From Desulforegula conservatrix Mb1Pa (GTDB taxonomy: Bacteria; Desulfobacterota; Desulfobacteria; Desulfobacterales; Desulforegulaceae): 64,000 nt of DNA. The translations under genes and the position numbers were made by a program. Shown in pieces: positions 18,816 through 26,420 of this stretch. Location of the stretch: positions 1-64,000 of the forward strand of contig NZ_AUEY01000011.1 in assembly GCF_000426225.1 (NCBI RefSeq), in the 5' to 3' direction. The notes under the pieces are model-generated. The model saw nothing but the letters and a program-made list of their open reading frames with translations, was not told the DNA's origin and did not search any database. The number at the start of each line of letters is the position of its first letter. Position 1 is the first letter of the stretch.

Positions 18816-20134
18816 TATTCAAGATCATCCATATTTTCCACAAAATATTTATTAACAATGCCTTCAACCTCTTTCACTGCCTCTTCTTCACGCCCGGCAA
18901 ATTTTTCATACAGGGAAGCAGCAATTCTTTTGAAAGCTTTTATAACATCAGGGTCAAAATGTGTTCCCGAGTCTTCTTCAAGAATGCTCATTGTCTTTTC
19001 AAAGGTAAAAGGTTTTTTGTATGGGCGTTCCGATGTAAGGGCGTCAAATACGTCTGCAATGGCAAATATTCTCGCTGTAATGGGTATGCTGTCCCCCCAT
19101 GCTTCGTTGGGATAGCCCTTGCCATTAACTTTTTCGTGATGGCCGGTCACAACTTCAAGGGCATCCCTAAGCCAGGCAGAGCGAAGAACAATCTGTGCGC
19201 CCTGATTAACATGGGTTTTCATGACCGAGAATTCATCTTCATCGAGTTTTCCCGGCTTGAGAAGAATATTGTCAGGTATGCCTATTTTGCCGACATCGTG
19301 GAGAAAAGCTCCCTTTATTAGAGTCCTTATGGTGGATGCTCCAAGAGCAAGGGCTTCCGCTGTTCTGACTGCATAGATAGTAACCCTGTAATTGTGAGCA
19401 TTGGTGTCGCTGTCCCTTAAAGCGATGGCGTTGCCCAGCGTCATCAGCGTTTCTATATTTGCCTCAAGAAGTTTCCCTGAAAATTCTGAAAGCCTTCTGG
19501 TGAGATTGAGTATGACAGGATAGAGAAGAGCTGTTGCGAAAAGAATAATGGCGGCGGCTATCAGCATTGTCCTGATTCCCCTCCATCTCATTTCAGAAAC
19601 CGTAGCGTCTGAAATCTCAAAAATAGCTGCTACCATTCCGACTTTATTTCCGTCAGAAGCATTAAGGCTTCCTGTAATATAGATATACGGCCTGTTATCA
19701 TACCTGAATATTTCTGAGAAAACCCCGGTCCTGTTTTCACTGATCTTGTCATTGAGTATTTTTTTAAATTCTTCAATCCTTGCGGACGCTGGAGCAGATC
19801 GCTCTGTTATGACAGATCCGTCCGGGCGGTACAGCTTTGTAACAACGAATTGACCTGTTTTATAAGGATATTTTTTCTGGGCTGCAAAGGCGTCAAGCTG
19901 GTTTGAAATGGCGTCAGTATTCTTAAGACCGGGAACATCAAAAAGAGCGGTATTTTGTCTGTTGAATAGCTCGAGATAAAAATACGCCTGTGATTCAACT
20001 GATTTTGCGATTCTGTCCCTTTCCAGAAAAATGGCTGAAATACCAATTACAAGGGCCAATATAGCCCCAAAAAAGCCAAGCCTTAAGATAAGGGTGCGAT
20101 GAATAAAATTATGCAGAGGATATTTCTTTTTCAC
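18812..20134 (-). CDS. Membrane HD-GYP domain protein (cyclic-di-GMP phosphodiesterase candidate)
   Basis: 440 residues. Two transmembrane helices (about residues 15-36 and 186-208) bracket a periplasmic sensor-like region of about 150 residues. A C-terminal HD-GYP domain begins near residue 235. The catalytic HD is H279-D280 in LHDVGKIGIPD; later come GHHEKVNGKGYP (the GYP motif, intact) and ADVFDALTSERPYKK. Such domains degrade cyclic-di-GMP, here probably in response to a periplasmic signal. No receiver domain is present. It is flanked on both sides by dispersed repeats and seems monocistronic. Confidence 0.88.
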   Translation of the reverse strand: MKKKYPLHNFIHRTLILRLGFFGAILALVIGISAIFLERDRIAKSVESQAYFYLELFNRQNTALFDVPGLKNTDAISNQLDAFAAQKKYPYKTGQFVVTKLYRPDGSVITERSAPASARIEEFKKILNDKISENRTGVFSEIFRYDNRPYIYITGSLNASDGNKVGMVAAIFEISDATVSEMRWRGIRTMLIAAAIILFATALLYPVILNLTRRLSEFSGKLLEANIETLMTLGNAIALRDSDTNAHNYRVTIYAVRTAEALALGASTIRTLIKGAFLHDVGKIGIPDNILLKPGKLDEDEFSVMKTHVNQGAQIVLRSAWLRDALEVVTGHHEKVNGKGYPNEAWGDSIPITARIFAIADVFDALTSERPYKKPFTFEKTMSILEEDSGTHFDPDVIKAFKRIAASLYEKFAGREEEAVKEVEGIVNKYFVENMDDLEY

Positions 20135-20204
20135 TTTTTACCTCAACGGGTGTTTTAGAAAAAATTTTGAATACGTTATGGGCGTGTCAGTGAGTAACGC
20201 TTTA

Positions 20205-20360
20205 TGGACTCGCAAAAAGCCAGAAAATGGCTTCAGCGTCATGCCGGACTTGATCCGGCATCTTTGTATTTTCATGTACTTCTGGATTCCGGCTCCCGGT
20301 TTTCACCTATACAGGTCTTAGCCGGAATGACGGGAATCGGATTTTTTGCTACTTTGTCAT
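20205..20360. repeat. Dispersed inverted-repeat element, copy 5 (long form)
   Basis: Starts GGACTCGCAAAAAGC. It contains ATGCCGGACTTGATCCGGCA and ATTCCGGCTCCCGGTTTTCA and ends near TTTTTTGCTAC. The surrounding gap, 20135-20450, holds nothing else recognisable. Confidence 0.8.
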
Positions 20361-20450
20361 TCTTAGTCTGTGGATGAATGTTTGCCGTTAAGGCATATAA
20401 ATTTCAAGGTTTTTTTAGTGTATGTCTAATATCTGCCTTATTGTTCGGAA

Positions 20451-21206
20451 TTATTTATAGGTCTTGTATATTTTATAAAGCTCTTTTGGCGCCAAAATAT
20501 AATGATTCAGCCTTAAATGGGAAAAAGCCTTGTCTTCCCATTTCTTCAGAGGATGCTCATATACTGACTTACATATCCCTTCTTTCAAAAAACCGGCTGC
20601 TCTTGCCAGGATTTCAACATCAAATATCCATTTTGTCAAAAAAGGATTCCGAAATAATTCCTCTGCAAGTTCAGCCTTAAACATCTTGGCTCCGCACTGG
20701 GTATCGTAAACAGGCATTTTGAGCATAATGCTTGAGATGGTCGCAAAAACCCTGCCTAGATAATGACGATACCATTTTCTTTGAATATCTGCACCCAGGC
20801 GTCTTATTCTTGAGCCTAAAACAATTTTCAAATCCTCATTATTCAAAAAAACTCCAAGAAAATCATGGATTTCATCAAAGGAAGTTGCTTCATCAGCATC
20901 CCAGTATCCCACAAAGCCAAATGTTTTATCTTCGCAAAGATTCAATATTCCTCTTCTGACAGCTTCTGCCTTGCCCATATTCCGGGAGAGATGAACCGTT
21001 GATATATGATCATGTTTTGCTGCTATCTGTTCAATAAGATTTGCTGTATCATCATAACTGCCGTCATTAACAAGACAGAAATGAATATCAGGCGATTTTT
21101 CCAGAAAAGACAGTATGGAATCACCCGAAAGACGAAGTTCTTCATTAAAGCAAGGAATCACGATTCCTGTTTTTGGCCGTTCTGTTTTTTTCCGATCAGA
21201 TAGCAT
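20451..21206 (-). CDS. Glycosyltransferase family 2, polyprenyl-phosphate sugar transferase-like
   Basis: 251 residues with a GT2 fold: VIPCFNEE near the N-terminus, LVNDGSYDDT, a LSRNMGKAEAVRRG loop, and the metal/nucleotide motif YWDADEATSF. Further on, YDTQCGAKMF matches the conserved acceptor-side motif of dolichyl/polyprenyl-phosphate glucosyl- or mannosyltransferases. There is no C-terminal transmembrane helix. It probably charges a lipid carrier with a sugar at the inner face of the membrane. It overlaps the preceding methyltransferase gene by 49 bases, which indicates a coupled operon with the DUF6311 gene. Confidence 0.85.
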   Translation of the reverse strand: MLSDRKKTERPKTGIVIPCFNEELRLSGDSILSFLEKSPDIHFCLVNDGSYDDTANLIEQIAAKHDHISTVHLSRNMGKAEAVRRGILNLCEDKTFGFVGYWDADEATSFDEIHDFLGVFLNNEDLKIVLGSRIRRLGADIQRKWYRHYLGRVFATISSIMLKMPVYDTQCGAKMFKAELAEELFRNPFLTKWIFDVEILARAAGFLKEGICKSVYEHPLKKWEDKAFSHLRLNHYILAPKELYKIYKTYK

Positions 21207-21967
21207 GATAATCCTGGTAAAAGTATTTTTGATTTTTTGAGTCTTTCTGAAAATTTGAAATCAGAAATCAGGATTTTTTTCACAATGGATGTAAAAAAAA
21301 GCCCGTGTTCCCAGCCCGCCACCCCAATTTTTTTTGTATTCGAAGCTAAATTTGTCTTGTCAATGAAGATTTCAAATATCCTCTGAAGTATCGGCAGGAA
21401 AAAAAAATTGCCCGCGCTTATGATCGAAATCCCGGCTTTTCCTGAAAGATTTTTTAATTCATCGAGACTGTATCTGCGGTAATGGCAAAGCTGAGTATCG
21501 TGCCTGGAAAAAAGAGCCTGATGTGCAGGGACTGTCAAAAAGAATAAAGTGTCAGCATTAAAGATATTGCCTGACATAATATCCCCAAGGAAAGACTCAT
21601 CGTCTTCAATATGCTCGAGAACATCAAGCATCATTACGAGATCAGCCTGTTTTATGGTTGAATCTATCTGTTTGACCGATTTGTGGAATTCAAGGTTAGG
21701 GATTTTCTGATCGTCTTTGCAGCCATTTTTTTTATCGTATTTGGTATCGATTCCAATCACCCTGTAACTTGGAAATCTAAGCGCAACCTCCCTGGCTACA
21801 AAGCCATCGCCGCATCCGATATCAAGAATAACGCCTTCTTCGGAGAAGCGGCCATTTAAGCCGGGCTTGATCAGATTGATCAGATTCATCACAATATCCA
21901 GCCTGGCAAGTTCCCAGGGATGCCGGTTTATTATCTGCCCGGCCGCATTTTGTTCGATTATGTCCAT
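21158..21967 (-). CDS. Class I SAM-dependent methyltransferase
   Basis: 269 residues with the SAM-binding motif VILDIGCGDGF near residue 45, an acidic loop GIDTKYDKK, and MMLDVLEHIEDDESF, as in UbiG/class I O- or N-methyltransferases. The context, between a membrane GT-C-like protein and a GT2, suggests a glycan or lipid-linked substrate, but that is inference. It starts 6 bases after the DUF6311 gene ends and overlaps the GT2 gene. Confidence 0.82.
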   Translation of the reverse strand: MDIIEQNAAGQIINRHPWELARLDIVMNLINLIKPGLNGRFSEEGVILDIGCGDGFVAREVALRFPSYRVIGIDTKYDKKNGCKDDQKIPNLEFHKSVKQIDSTIKQADLVMMLDVLEHIEDDESFLGDIMSGNIFNADTLFFLTVPAHQALFSRHDTQLCHYRRYSLDELKNLSGKAGISIISAGNFFFLPILQRIFEIFIDKTNLASNTKKIGVAGWEHGLFFTSIVKKILISDFKFSERLKKSKILLPGLSCYLIGKKQNGQKQES

Positions 21968-21972
21968 ATAAA

Positions 21973-23646
21973 TTAATTTTTCAGGGTTGCCACAGAGAAT
22001 CCGTCAATCTTTCTGATTAAAACCGAGTCAAATCCGTTTAAAAGATTAATATGCTCGTCATCGATCACATAAACCGAATCAGAGGATAGTCTACCGCTTG
22101 AAATTTCACCAAGAAGTTTTTTCGTATATAAATTGTCCATGACAACATCGTGCCTTGCCGTGTAGCTTGTGTTTACTGTCATTCCCTGGGATGCGGCAAT
22201 ATAGGAGAAAGCTAAATATTGCCATTTGTTATGATCAGGAGGCACAAGCACAAGATGTTTATATTTGCCGTGCAACGTCCCCCAGAATTCATTTTTCAGC
22301 GGATTTTCCCAGTTAATCGATTTTATTGACTGATGAATGTAACGGTATTGTGCCATAGAATCAGCTATTTGAAAAAAAAGACATACTGAAAGTATGGCAA
22401 TGGCCGTGTTTCTATTAAAATTTTTAATGACAGACTTAAGCACAATAAAGAATATCGTGTAATAAACCGGCCAGAAAAATCTTCCTGACGAGTGAAATAT
22501 TGAAAAAATATTGTATAGCTTTTGTGGCAGAGGGATTTCAAATAAAATATGTCTGCCGAAGGTGATTTTATTGCTTGCCGCAAAAATTATTAAAAACAGA
22601 CATATAACTCCGAGCGGCAGAAAAAAGGCGATGGATTTCAGCTCCGGAGGTGAAACTGCAAGAAGGCAAAAAGCTAAAACAGATAGGATTATCACGCCTA
22701 TTCCAAGATAGGCGAACCCGTCGCACTGGGTCCATGAAACCATTCCCATTCCCTTGATGATACCAGACCATGAAACCGGCCAGAGATCAATTCCGACTTC
22801 AGGGTTTATGGGCGCAGCAAGGTTCATTGACCAGTCTCCGTATCCTTCTGCTCCGTAATTATGAATCTGGCCGAATTCAAAATATCCGATAATCCACCAC
22901 ATTACAAAAACAGCGCACAAAATTAATGAAAAATTCATTATCATCATTTTCAGGGATATTTTTTTGTCAACCAACCACACCCTCAGATAGAATGCGGCGG
23001 CAATGCCCATTGACATGGCTGTTATGTAAGGGTGGATGGCCGCGCTTATGGCAGCCAAAATAGTCCAGTTTCGCAAGGACTTTAGGCTGTAGGGCTCTTT
23101 TCGAAAATAGAGCCACAAGGCGGCTATTATAATCCAGTGCGAGCACAATGCAGGATGTCCGGTTCTTATGAGAAGAATAGGGCTCGTAATGAAAAAGGCC
23201 GCAGAAATCAGTCTGGTAAAAAAATCATCGGTAACTGTTCTCACAAGGAGAATGCTGAAAACGCCCTGGAGAAAGAAGCATACATAAAGCCAGATCCCGA
23301 TGTATTGAAATGTTTCTGGCAGAAGCCCCGAAAAAAGCTTGAACAATATGGCAAAAACAGGAATCGAATCTGTGAAAGCAATGGATGAGCCAGCAGGCCA
23401 GCCATAATTCAGAAACTTTCCGATGGGAAAGCGCCACGGTTCGTCACGGAAAAAATGCCACCCCATGAAATGGGTGCCAATATCTCCGTGCATCAGCCAG
23501 CTAATATTTGTAGGAAAAAGCATTTGAACGCCGTTGACCGATGCAAAAAATAAAACGCTGATAAAACCGGCCAGAAATAACAGGTAGGATCTTGATATAA
23601 TATTAAAGATGATCTTCAAAAAAACTCCTGAAAATGGATGATTCAA
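21973..23646 (-). CDS. DUF6311-like polytopic membrane protein (GT-C type glycosyltransferase candidate)
   Basis: 557 residues with ten or more hydrophobic segments. The first extracytoplasmic region after TM1 reads NISWLMHGDIGTHFMGWHFF, with acidic residues placed as in GT-C enzymes, and is followed by FLNYGWPAGSSIAFTDSIP. The C-terminal 110 residues are soluble and would sit in the periplasm. It resembles the DUF6311 family of putative lipid-linked sugar transferases. As the first gene of a three-gene operon with a methyltransferase and a polyprenyl-phosphate-type GT2, it is the likely acceptor of the GT2's product. The sugar and target are unknown. Confidence 0.7.
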   Translation of the reverse strand: MNHPFSGVFLKIIFNIISRSYLLFLAGFISVLFFASVNGVQMLFPTNISWLMHGDIGTHFMGWHFFRDEPWRFPIGKFLNYGWPAGSSIAFTDSIPVFAILFKLFSGLLPETFQYIGIWLYVCFFLQGVFSILLVRTVTDDFFTRLISAAFFITSPILLIRTGHPALCSHWIIIAALWLYFRKEPYSLKSLRNWTILAAISAAIHPYITAMSMGIAAAFYLRVWLVDKKISLKMMIMNFSLILCAVFVMWWIIGYFEFGQIHNYGAEGYGDWSMNLAAPINPEVGIDLWPVSWSGIIKGMGMVSWTQCDGFAYLGIGVIILSVLAFCLLAVSPPELKSIAFFLPLGVICLFLIIFAASNKITFGRHILFEIPLPQKLYNIFSIFHSSGRFFWPVYYTIFFIVLKSVIKNFNRNTAIAILSVCLFFQIADSMAQYRYIHQSIKSINWENPLKNEFWGTLHGKYKHLVLVPPDHNKWQYLAFSYIAASQGMTVNTSYTARHDVVMDNLYTKKLLGEISSGRLSSDSVYVIDDEHINLLNGFDSVLIRKIDGFSVATLKN

Positions 23647-23650
23647 AATC

Positions 23651-23763
23651 TGCTTTTCACCGGACAGACCCCGCCGGAATCCAGAGGTGTCTGAAAATGC
23701 AAGGATGCCGGATCACGTCCTGCATAATACCACCGCCTTTTTTGATTTTTTGCGACTCCATCA
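23651..23763. repeat. Dispersed inverted-repeat element, copy 6
   Basis: A shortened copy containing CGCCGGAATCCAGAGGTGTC and ending GATTTTTTGCGACTCC. No other feature was seen in 23764-23910. Confidence 0.75.
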
Positions 23764-23910
23764 ATATATAAGCTTCTGTATTTTAGCAACGGATAAAGCT
23801 ATTGCGGCGGTTTGTGATAGGTTGCCATGGAGCTCATCTCCAGTCTTTTAAATTAAGGGTGGGCGTGTCGGCATTGATGTCATATGTCTCTATTATCTTC
23901 ATGCGCGACT

Positions 23911-24240
23911 TTATTTGTTTTCTATATAATCCTTCCTGACAGGAGAAAAAACCTCTATTGCAACCGAGTCTTCGAGAGCCTCTGCATAGTGTTCGACATC
24001 GCCAGAGATGCACCAGCTGTCTCCTGGTTCAATTCTACAGGTGTTGCCACCTATGGTCAAATCCATGCATCCCGAAACCATATAGCCGGTCTGTTCATGG
24101 GGATGGCTGTGTGCTGGAAGTTTTGCGCCTTTTTCAAGCCTGAATTCCGCCATAAGTGTCTTTTCACCATAAATCAGGGTTTTCTGACGGATTTTATCGA
24201 GGACGTTTTTATAGTTTTTTTCATCTTTTTTGCCGAACAT
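23911..24240 (-). CDS. Single-domain cupin protein
   Basis: 109 residues forming one small beta-barrel cupin. Motif 1 is HSHPHEQTGYMVSG, giving the His/His/Glu metal ligands; motif 2 is PGDSWCISGDVEHY, giving the last His. Proteins this size act as metal-dependent isomerases or dioxygenases, or simply as small-molecule sensors; nothing identifies the ligand here. It is preceded by a 13-bp perfect inverted repeat in its upstream region, which may be its operator or the terminator of the neighbouring gene. Confidence 0.85.
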   Translation of the reverse strand: MFGKKDEKNYKNVLDKIRQKTLIYGEKTLMAEFRLEKGAKLPAHSHPHEQTGYMVSGCMDLTIGGNTCRIEPGDSWCISGDVEHYAEALEDSVAIEVFSPVRKDYIENK

Positions 24241-24301
24241 ACGAATTTCCTTGATTAAAAAGAGACTAATAAAACAATTTTTGCAAAGGGAAACGGTTTG
24301 T

Positions 24302-24338
24302 ATGATTAAAGCGCGCAGAGTTTGAGCGCTTTAATCAT
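24302..24338. promoter_or_regulatory. 13-bp perfect inverted repeat (operator or terminator)
   Basis: ATGATTAAAGCGC pairs with GCGCTTTAATCAT around an 11-base loop. It lies 60 bases upstream of the cupin start and 40 bases after the secreted-protein gene. No T-run follows on the minus strand, so an operator role is at least as likely as termination. Confidence 0.5.
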
Positions 24339-24377
24339 AAAGATAGGCGTAATAGCAGGGTGCCTTGGTTTAAATCA

Positions 24378-25250
24378 TCAGTCGATTTGAACCGACCATC
24401 CAATTATAGGAACCCCGGTTGGATTGCTGTTTGCAGTATCTTTCACGACCCATACTACTACAATATAATCACCTGCCTGGGAGAATTTGTAGGCAAGGGA
24501 GTTTGATGAAACGTATTCCGTTGAAGTCATGCTCGACCAGTGGGTTCCGTCATAACCGGCAGAGCCGTAATCAGGATGAACAGAAAACCTGTAATAGAGG
24601 GTGTCATTACATGCTGTAGAGGCGCTTACAGAGAAAGTAACATCCTGGTTGACGGCGCGTGTTCCGGTAACTGTAAGCCCATCAATTTTTATGTTGCAGT
24701 TTGCCGGTGTCTGGGTGCAGCTTGTTATCTGGCACGCACCATTGCACCAGAATTTACCTGCTGCTTCGCACTGCGTCTGGGTTATATCAGTACCACAGGG
24801 ATTTATCTGGCAGTCACCGTTGCACCAGTATCTTCCTGCTGCTTCGCATTCTGTCTGGGTATATCCTGTCGCACCTTCCTTTAAGGTTCCTGTCCATCCG
24901 CTTCCATTGGGGTCAAGAGAATTTATGTCAGTCGAGCAATATCCCCATGATCCTGTAAAGGATTTACCATCGTCAGAAAAGCGGAGAACCACAGGGCCGC
25001 TCCATTCATTGCTAGGGCCGCATTGTTTAGCGTTATTGGCTTCTCTCCAGTATCCCCTGAAATTTTTGCCATCCATGGTTCCTGAAATTACTCCGTCGTC
25101 ATAAATATACTCGCCAGAAACAGAGTTGCCATCCTGCCATAATGTCATTACGTTCCAGTTCGTACTCCAGACTGTTTTGGTCGCTGCCAATGCATATGAA
25201 AATGATCCAAGCAAAATAAACAGAAACAAACAAAATAAAGACTTTCTCAT
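24378..25250 (-). CDS. Secreted protein with Cys-rich tandem repeats
   Basis: 290 residues from the ATG at 25250, where the signal peptide SLFCLFLFILLGSFSYALAA begins just after MRK and a GAGGGG site precedes. A longer in-frame start exists but would translate the structured leader of the divergent gene, so I reject it. After a beta-rich domain with alternating G/W motifs (FRGYWREANN, SFTGSWGYC), two tandem copies of CEAAGxxWCNGxCQI occur around residues 145-185. A C-terminal beta-sandwich-like domain follows. It is probably an exported binding or surface protein. I do not recognise a family for the whole. Confidence 0.65.
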   Translation of the reverse strand: MRKSLFCLFLFILLGSFSYALAATKTVWSTNWNVMTLWQDGNSVSGEYIYDDGVISGTMDGKNFRGYWREANNAKQCGPSNEWSGPVVLRFSDDGKSFTGSWGYCSTDINSLDPNGSGWTGTLKEGATGYTQTECEAAGRYWCNGDCQINPCGTDITQTQCEAAGKFWCNGACQITSCTQTPANCNIKIDGLTVTGTRAVNQDVTFSVSASTACNDTLYYRFSVHPDYGSAGYDGTHWSSMTSTEYVSSNSLAYKFSQAGDYIVVVWVVKDTANSNPTGVPIIGWSVQID

Positions 25251-25451
25251 CCTGAGCACCCCTCTCTGCCAATAAAGATAAATTGATCGCACAAAATAAT
25301 TGATTATTAAACAATGCCTAATAAAAATCGTATGTTTGATCAAATTGTTTTTTATCGCAAGCAATATGTTTTCAAGAATAAGTGAATTTTTTTTGCATGT
25401 ATACTTACAGGTGCGGATATTAACTTGCTCGTTACATTTCATTTTAAGACA

Positions 25452-25481
25452 TTGACAATAATGCCGGGCGTACAGTATATT
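25452..25481 (+). promoter_or_regulatory. Sigma-70 promoter for the DUF2087 gene
   Basis: TTGACA at 25452-25457 and TATATT at 25476-25481, 18 bp apart. Transcription from here would include the structured leader at 25486-25625. Confidence 0.55.
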
Positions 25482-25485
25482 CCCT

Positions 25486-25625
25486 TCCGGTCGGCAGTTC
25501 ACCCAGGCGTCGCCGCCCCGTTAGGGGAGCTAAACCTGCCTAAATTCTCAATTCGACCGGACAACTTATTTTGTGCCGCGTCGGAAGACGGCGACCACCG
25601 ACTCATCCAGTCAGGATAGGCACAC
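25486..25625 (+). ncRNA. Structured 5' leader upstream of the DUF2087 gene (candidate cis-regulatory RNA)
   Basis: TCCGGTCG (25486-25493) pairs with CGACCGGA (25554-25561) as a closing helix. Inside it, GGCAG (about 25493-25497) pairs with CTGCC (25536-25540), and CCCC-GTTA-GGGG (25516-25527) forms a tight hairpin. Downstream, CGTC-GGAA-GACG has a GNRA loop and GACT-CATCC-AGTC makes another short stem. The block is clearly more GC-rich than its surroundings. It matches no riboswitch class I could recall. Confidence 0.45.
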
Positions 25626-25641
25626 TTTGAGAGGATAAGTG

Positions 25642-26184
25642 ATGTCCAGAATGTTATTACATTTCCATTCGGAAGATATTTCCGCCCTGGCCCGTTCGTT
25701 AAAAGGCCAGCTCACCAACTGCGAACCCAAGCCGAGTCATCTCGAACTTTTAAACATGCTGGTGCGCGCCAACGGTTACCGCAATTTTCAGCATTACAGG
25801 GCTCAAATCACAGCACAGAATCAGTTGGAAAAACTACCGATCACACCAGAGCCTGACTCTTTTGATAGAATAAAGCGTTTGTTGCGGTTTTTCGACTCCG
25901 GAGGACGGCTTATGCGCTGGCCATCAAAGCGCAGCCAGCAGGAAATCTGTCTGTGGGTCATTTGGTCCAGGCTGCCAGCCAGACAGGTTCTCACTGAGAA
26001 AGAGGTTGACCAGCTTCTGAAAGACAATCATCTTTTCGGAGATCATACGCTTCTTCGCAGATGGCTTTGCGACTACGGCATGATGAACAGGACAGCGGAC
26101 TGCCGGGAATACAGGCGGGTTGAAAAACGGCCGCCTACCGAGGCGCTTGAGTTGATTCGCCGTATTGAGTCTGCCAGATTCTGA
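25642..26184 (+). CDS. DUF2087 domain protein
   Basis: 180 residues from the ATG at 25642, with GAGAGGA seven bases upstream. A GTG three bases earlier is also possible. The N-terminal 60 residues contain SHLELLNMLVRANGYRNFQH, a helical segment that commonly precedes this domain. The C-terminal DUF2087 domain spans about 75-150 with FFDSGGRLMRWPSKRSQQ and LFGDHTLLRRWLCDYGMM. DUF2087 is thought to bind nucleic acid or act in transcription control, often fused to other domains, but has no settled function. Codon use is more GC-rich than the neighbours, which together with the leader suggests an acquired unit. Confidence 0.8.
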   Translation: MSRMLLHFHSEDISALARSLKGQLTNCEPKPSHLELLNMLVRANGYRNFQHYRAQITAQNQLEKLPITPEPDSFDRIKRLLRFFDSGGRLMRWPSKRSQQEICLWVIWSRLPARQVLTEKEVDQLLKDNHLFGDHTLLRRWLCDYGMMNRTADCREYRRVEKRPPTEALELIRRIESARF

Positions 26185-26267
26185 CAAGCCCCATACAAAA
26201 AGAGGGGGGCGTGGAAGTAATTCCCCGTCTCCCGACTTATATGCGTTTTTAAATTCATTATTGTCAA

Positions 26268-26395
26268 CGCCGCAAAAAGTCTGATTTTCGTCATTCAGGC
26301 GTAGGCCGGAATCCAGAAGTATCTGAAAATACAAAAATGCCGGATCAAGTCCGGCATGACGTAGATGCCTTTTTTTGACTTTTTGCGAGTCCATC
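26268..26395. repeat. Dispersed inverted-repeat element, copy 7
   Basis: A nearly complete copy: CGCAAAAAGTCTGATTTTCG ... GACTTTTTGCGAG, with GGATCAAGTCCGGCATGACG inside. Confidence 0.85.
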
Positions 26396-26420
26396 AGGAT
26401 TAATGATCTCGCAAATATAT

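Noticed and set aside
25251-25502. N-terminal extension of the Cys-repeat secreted protein
   Set aside because: It would add about 84 residues in front of a clear signal peptide and would translate the promoter and leader region of the divergent DUF2087 gene.
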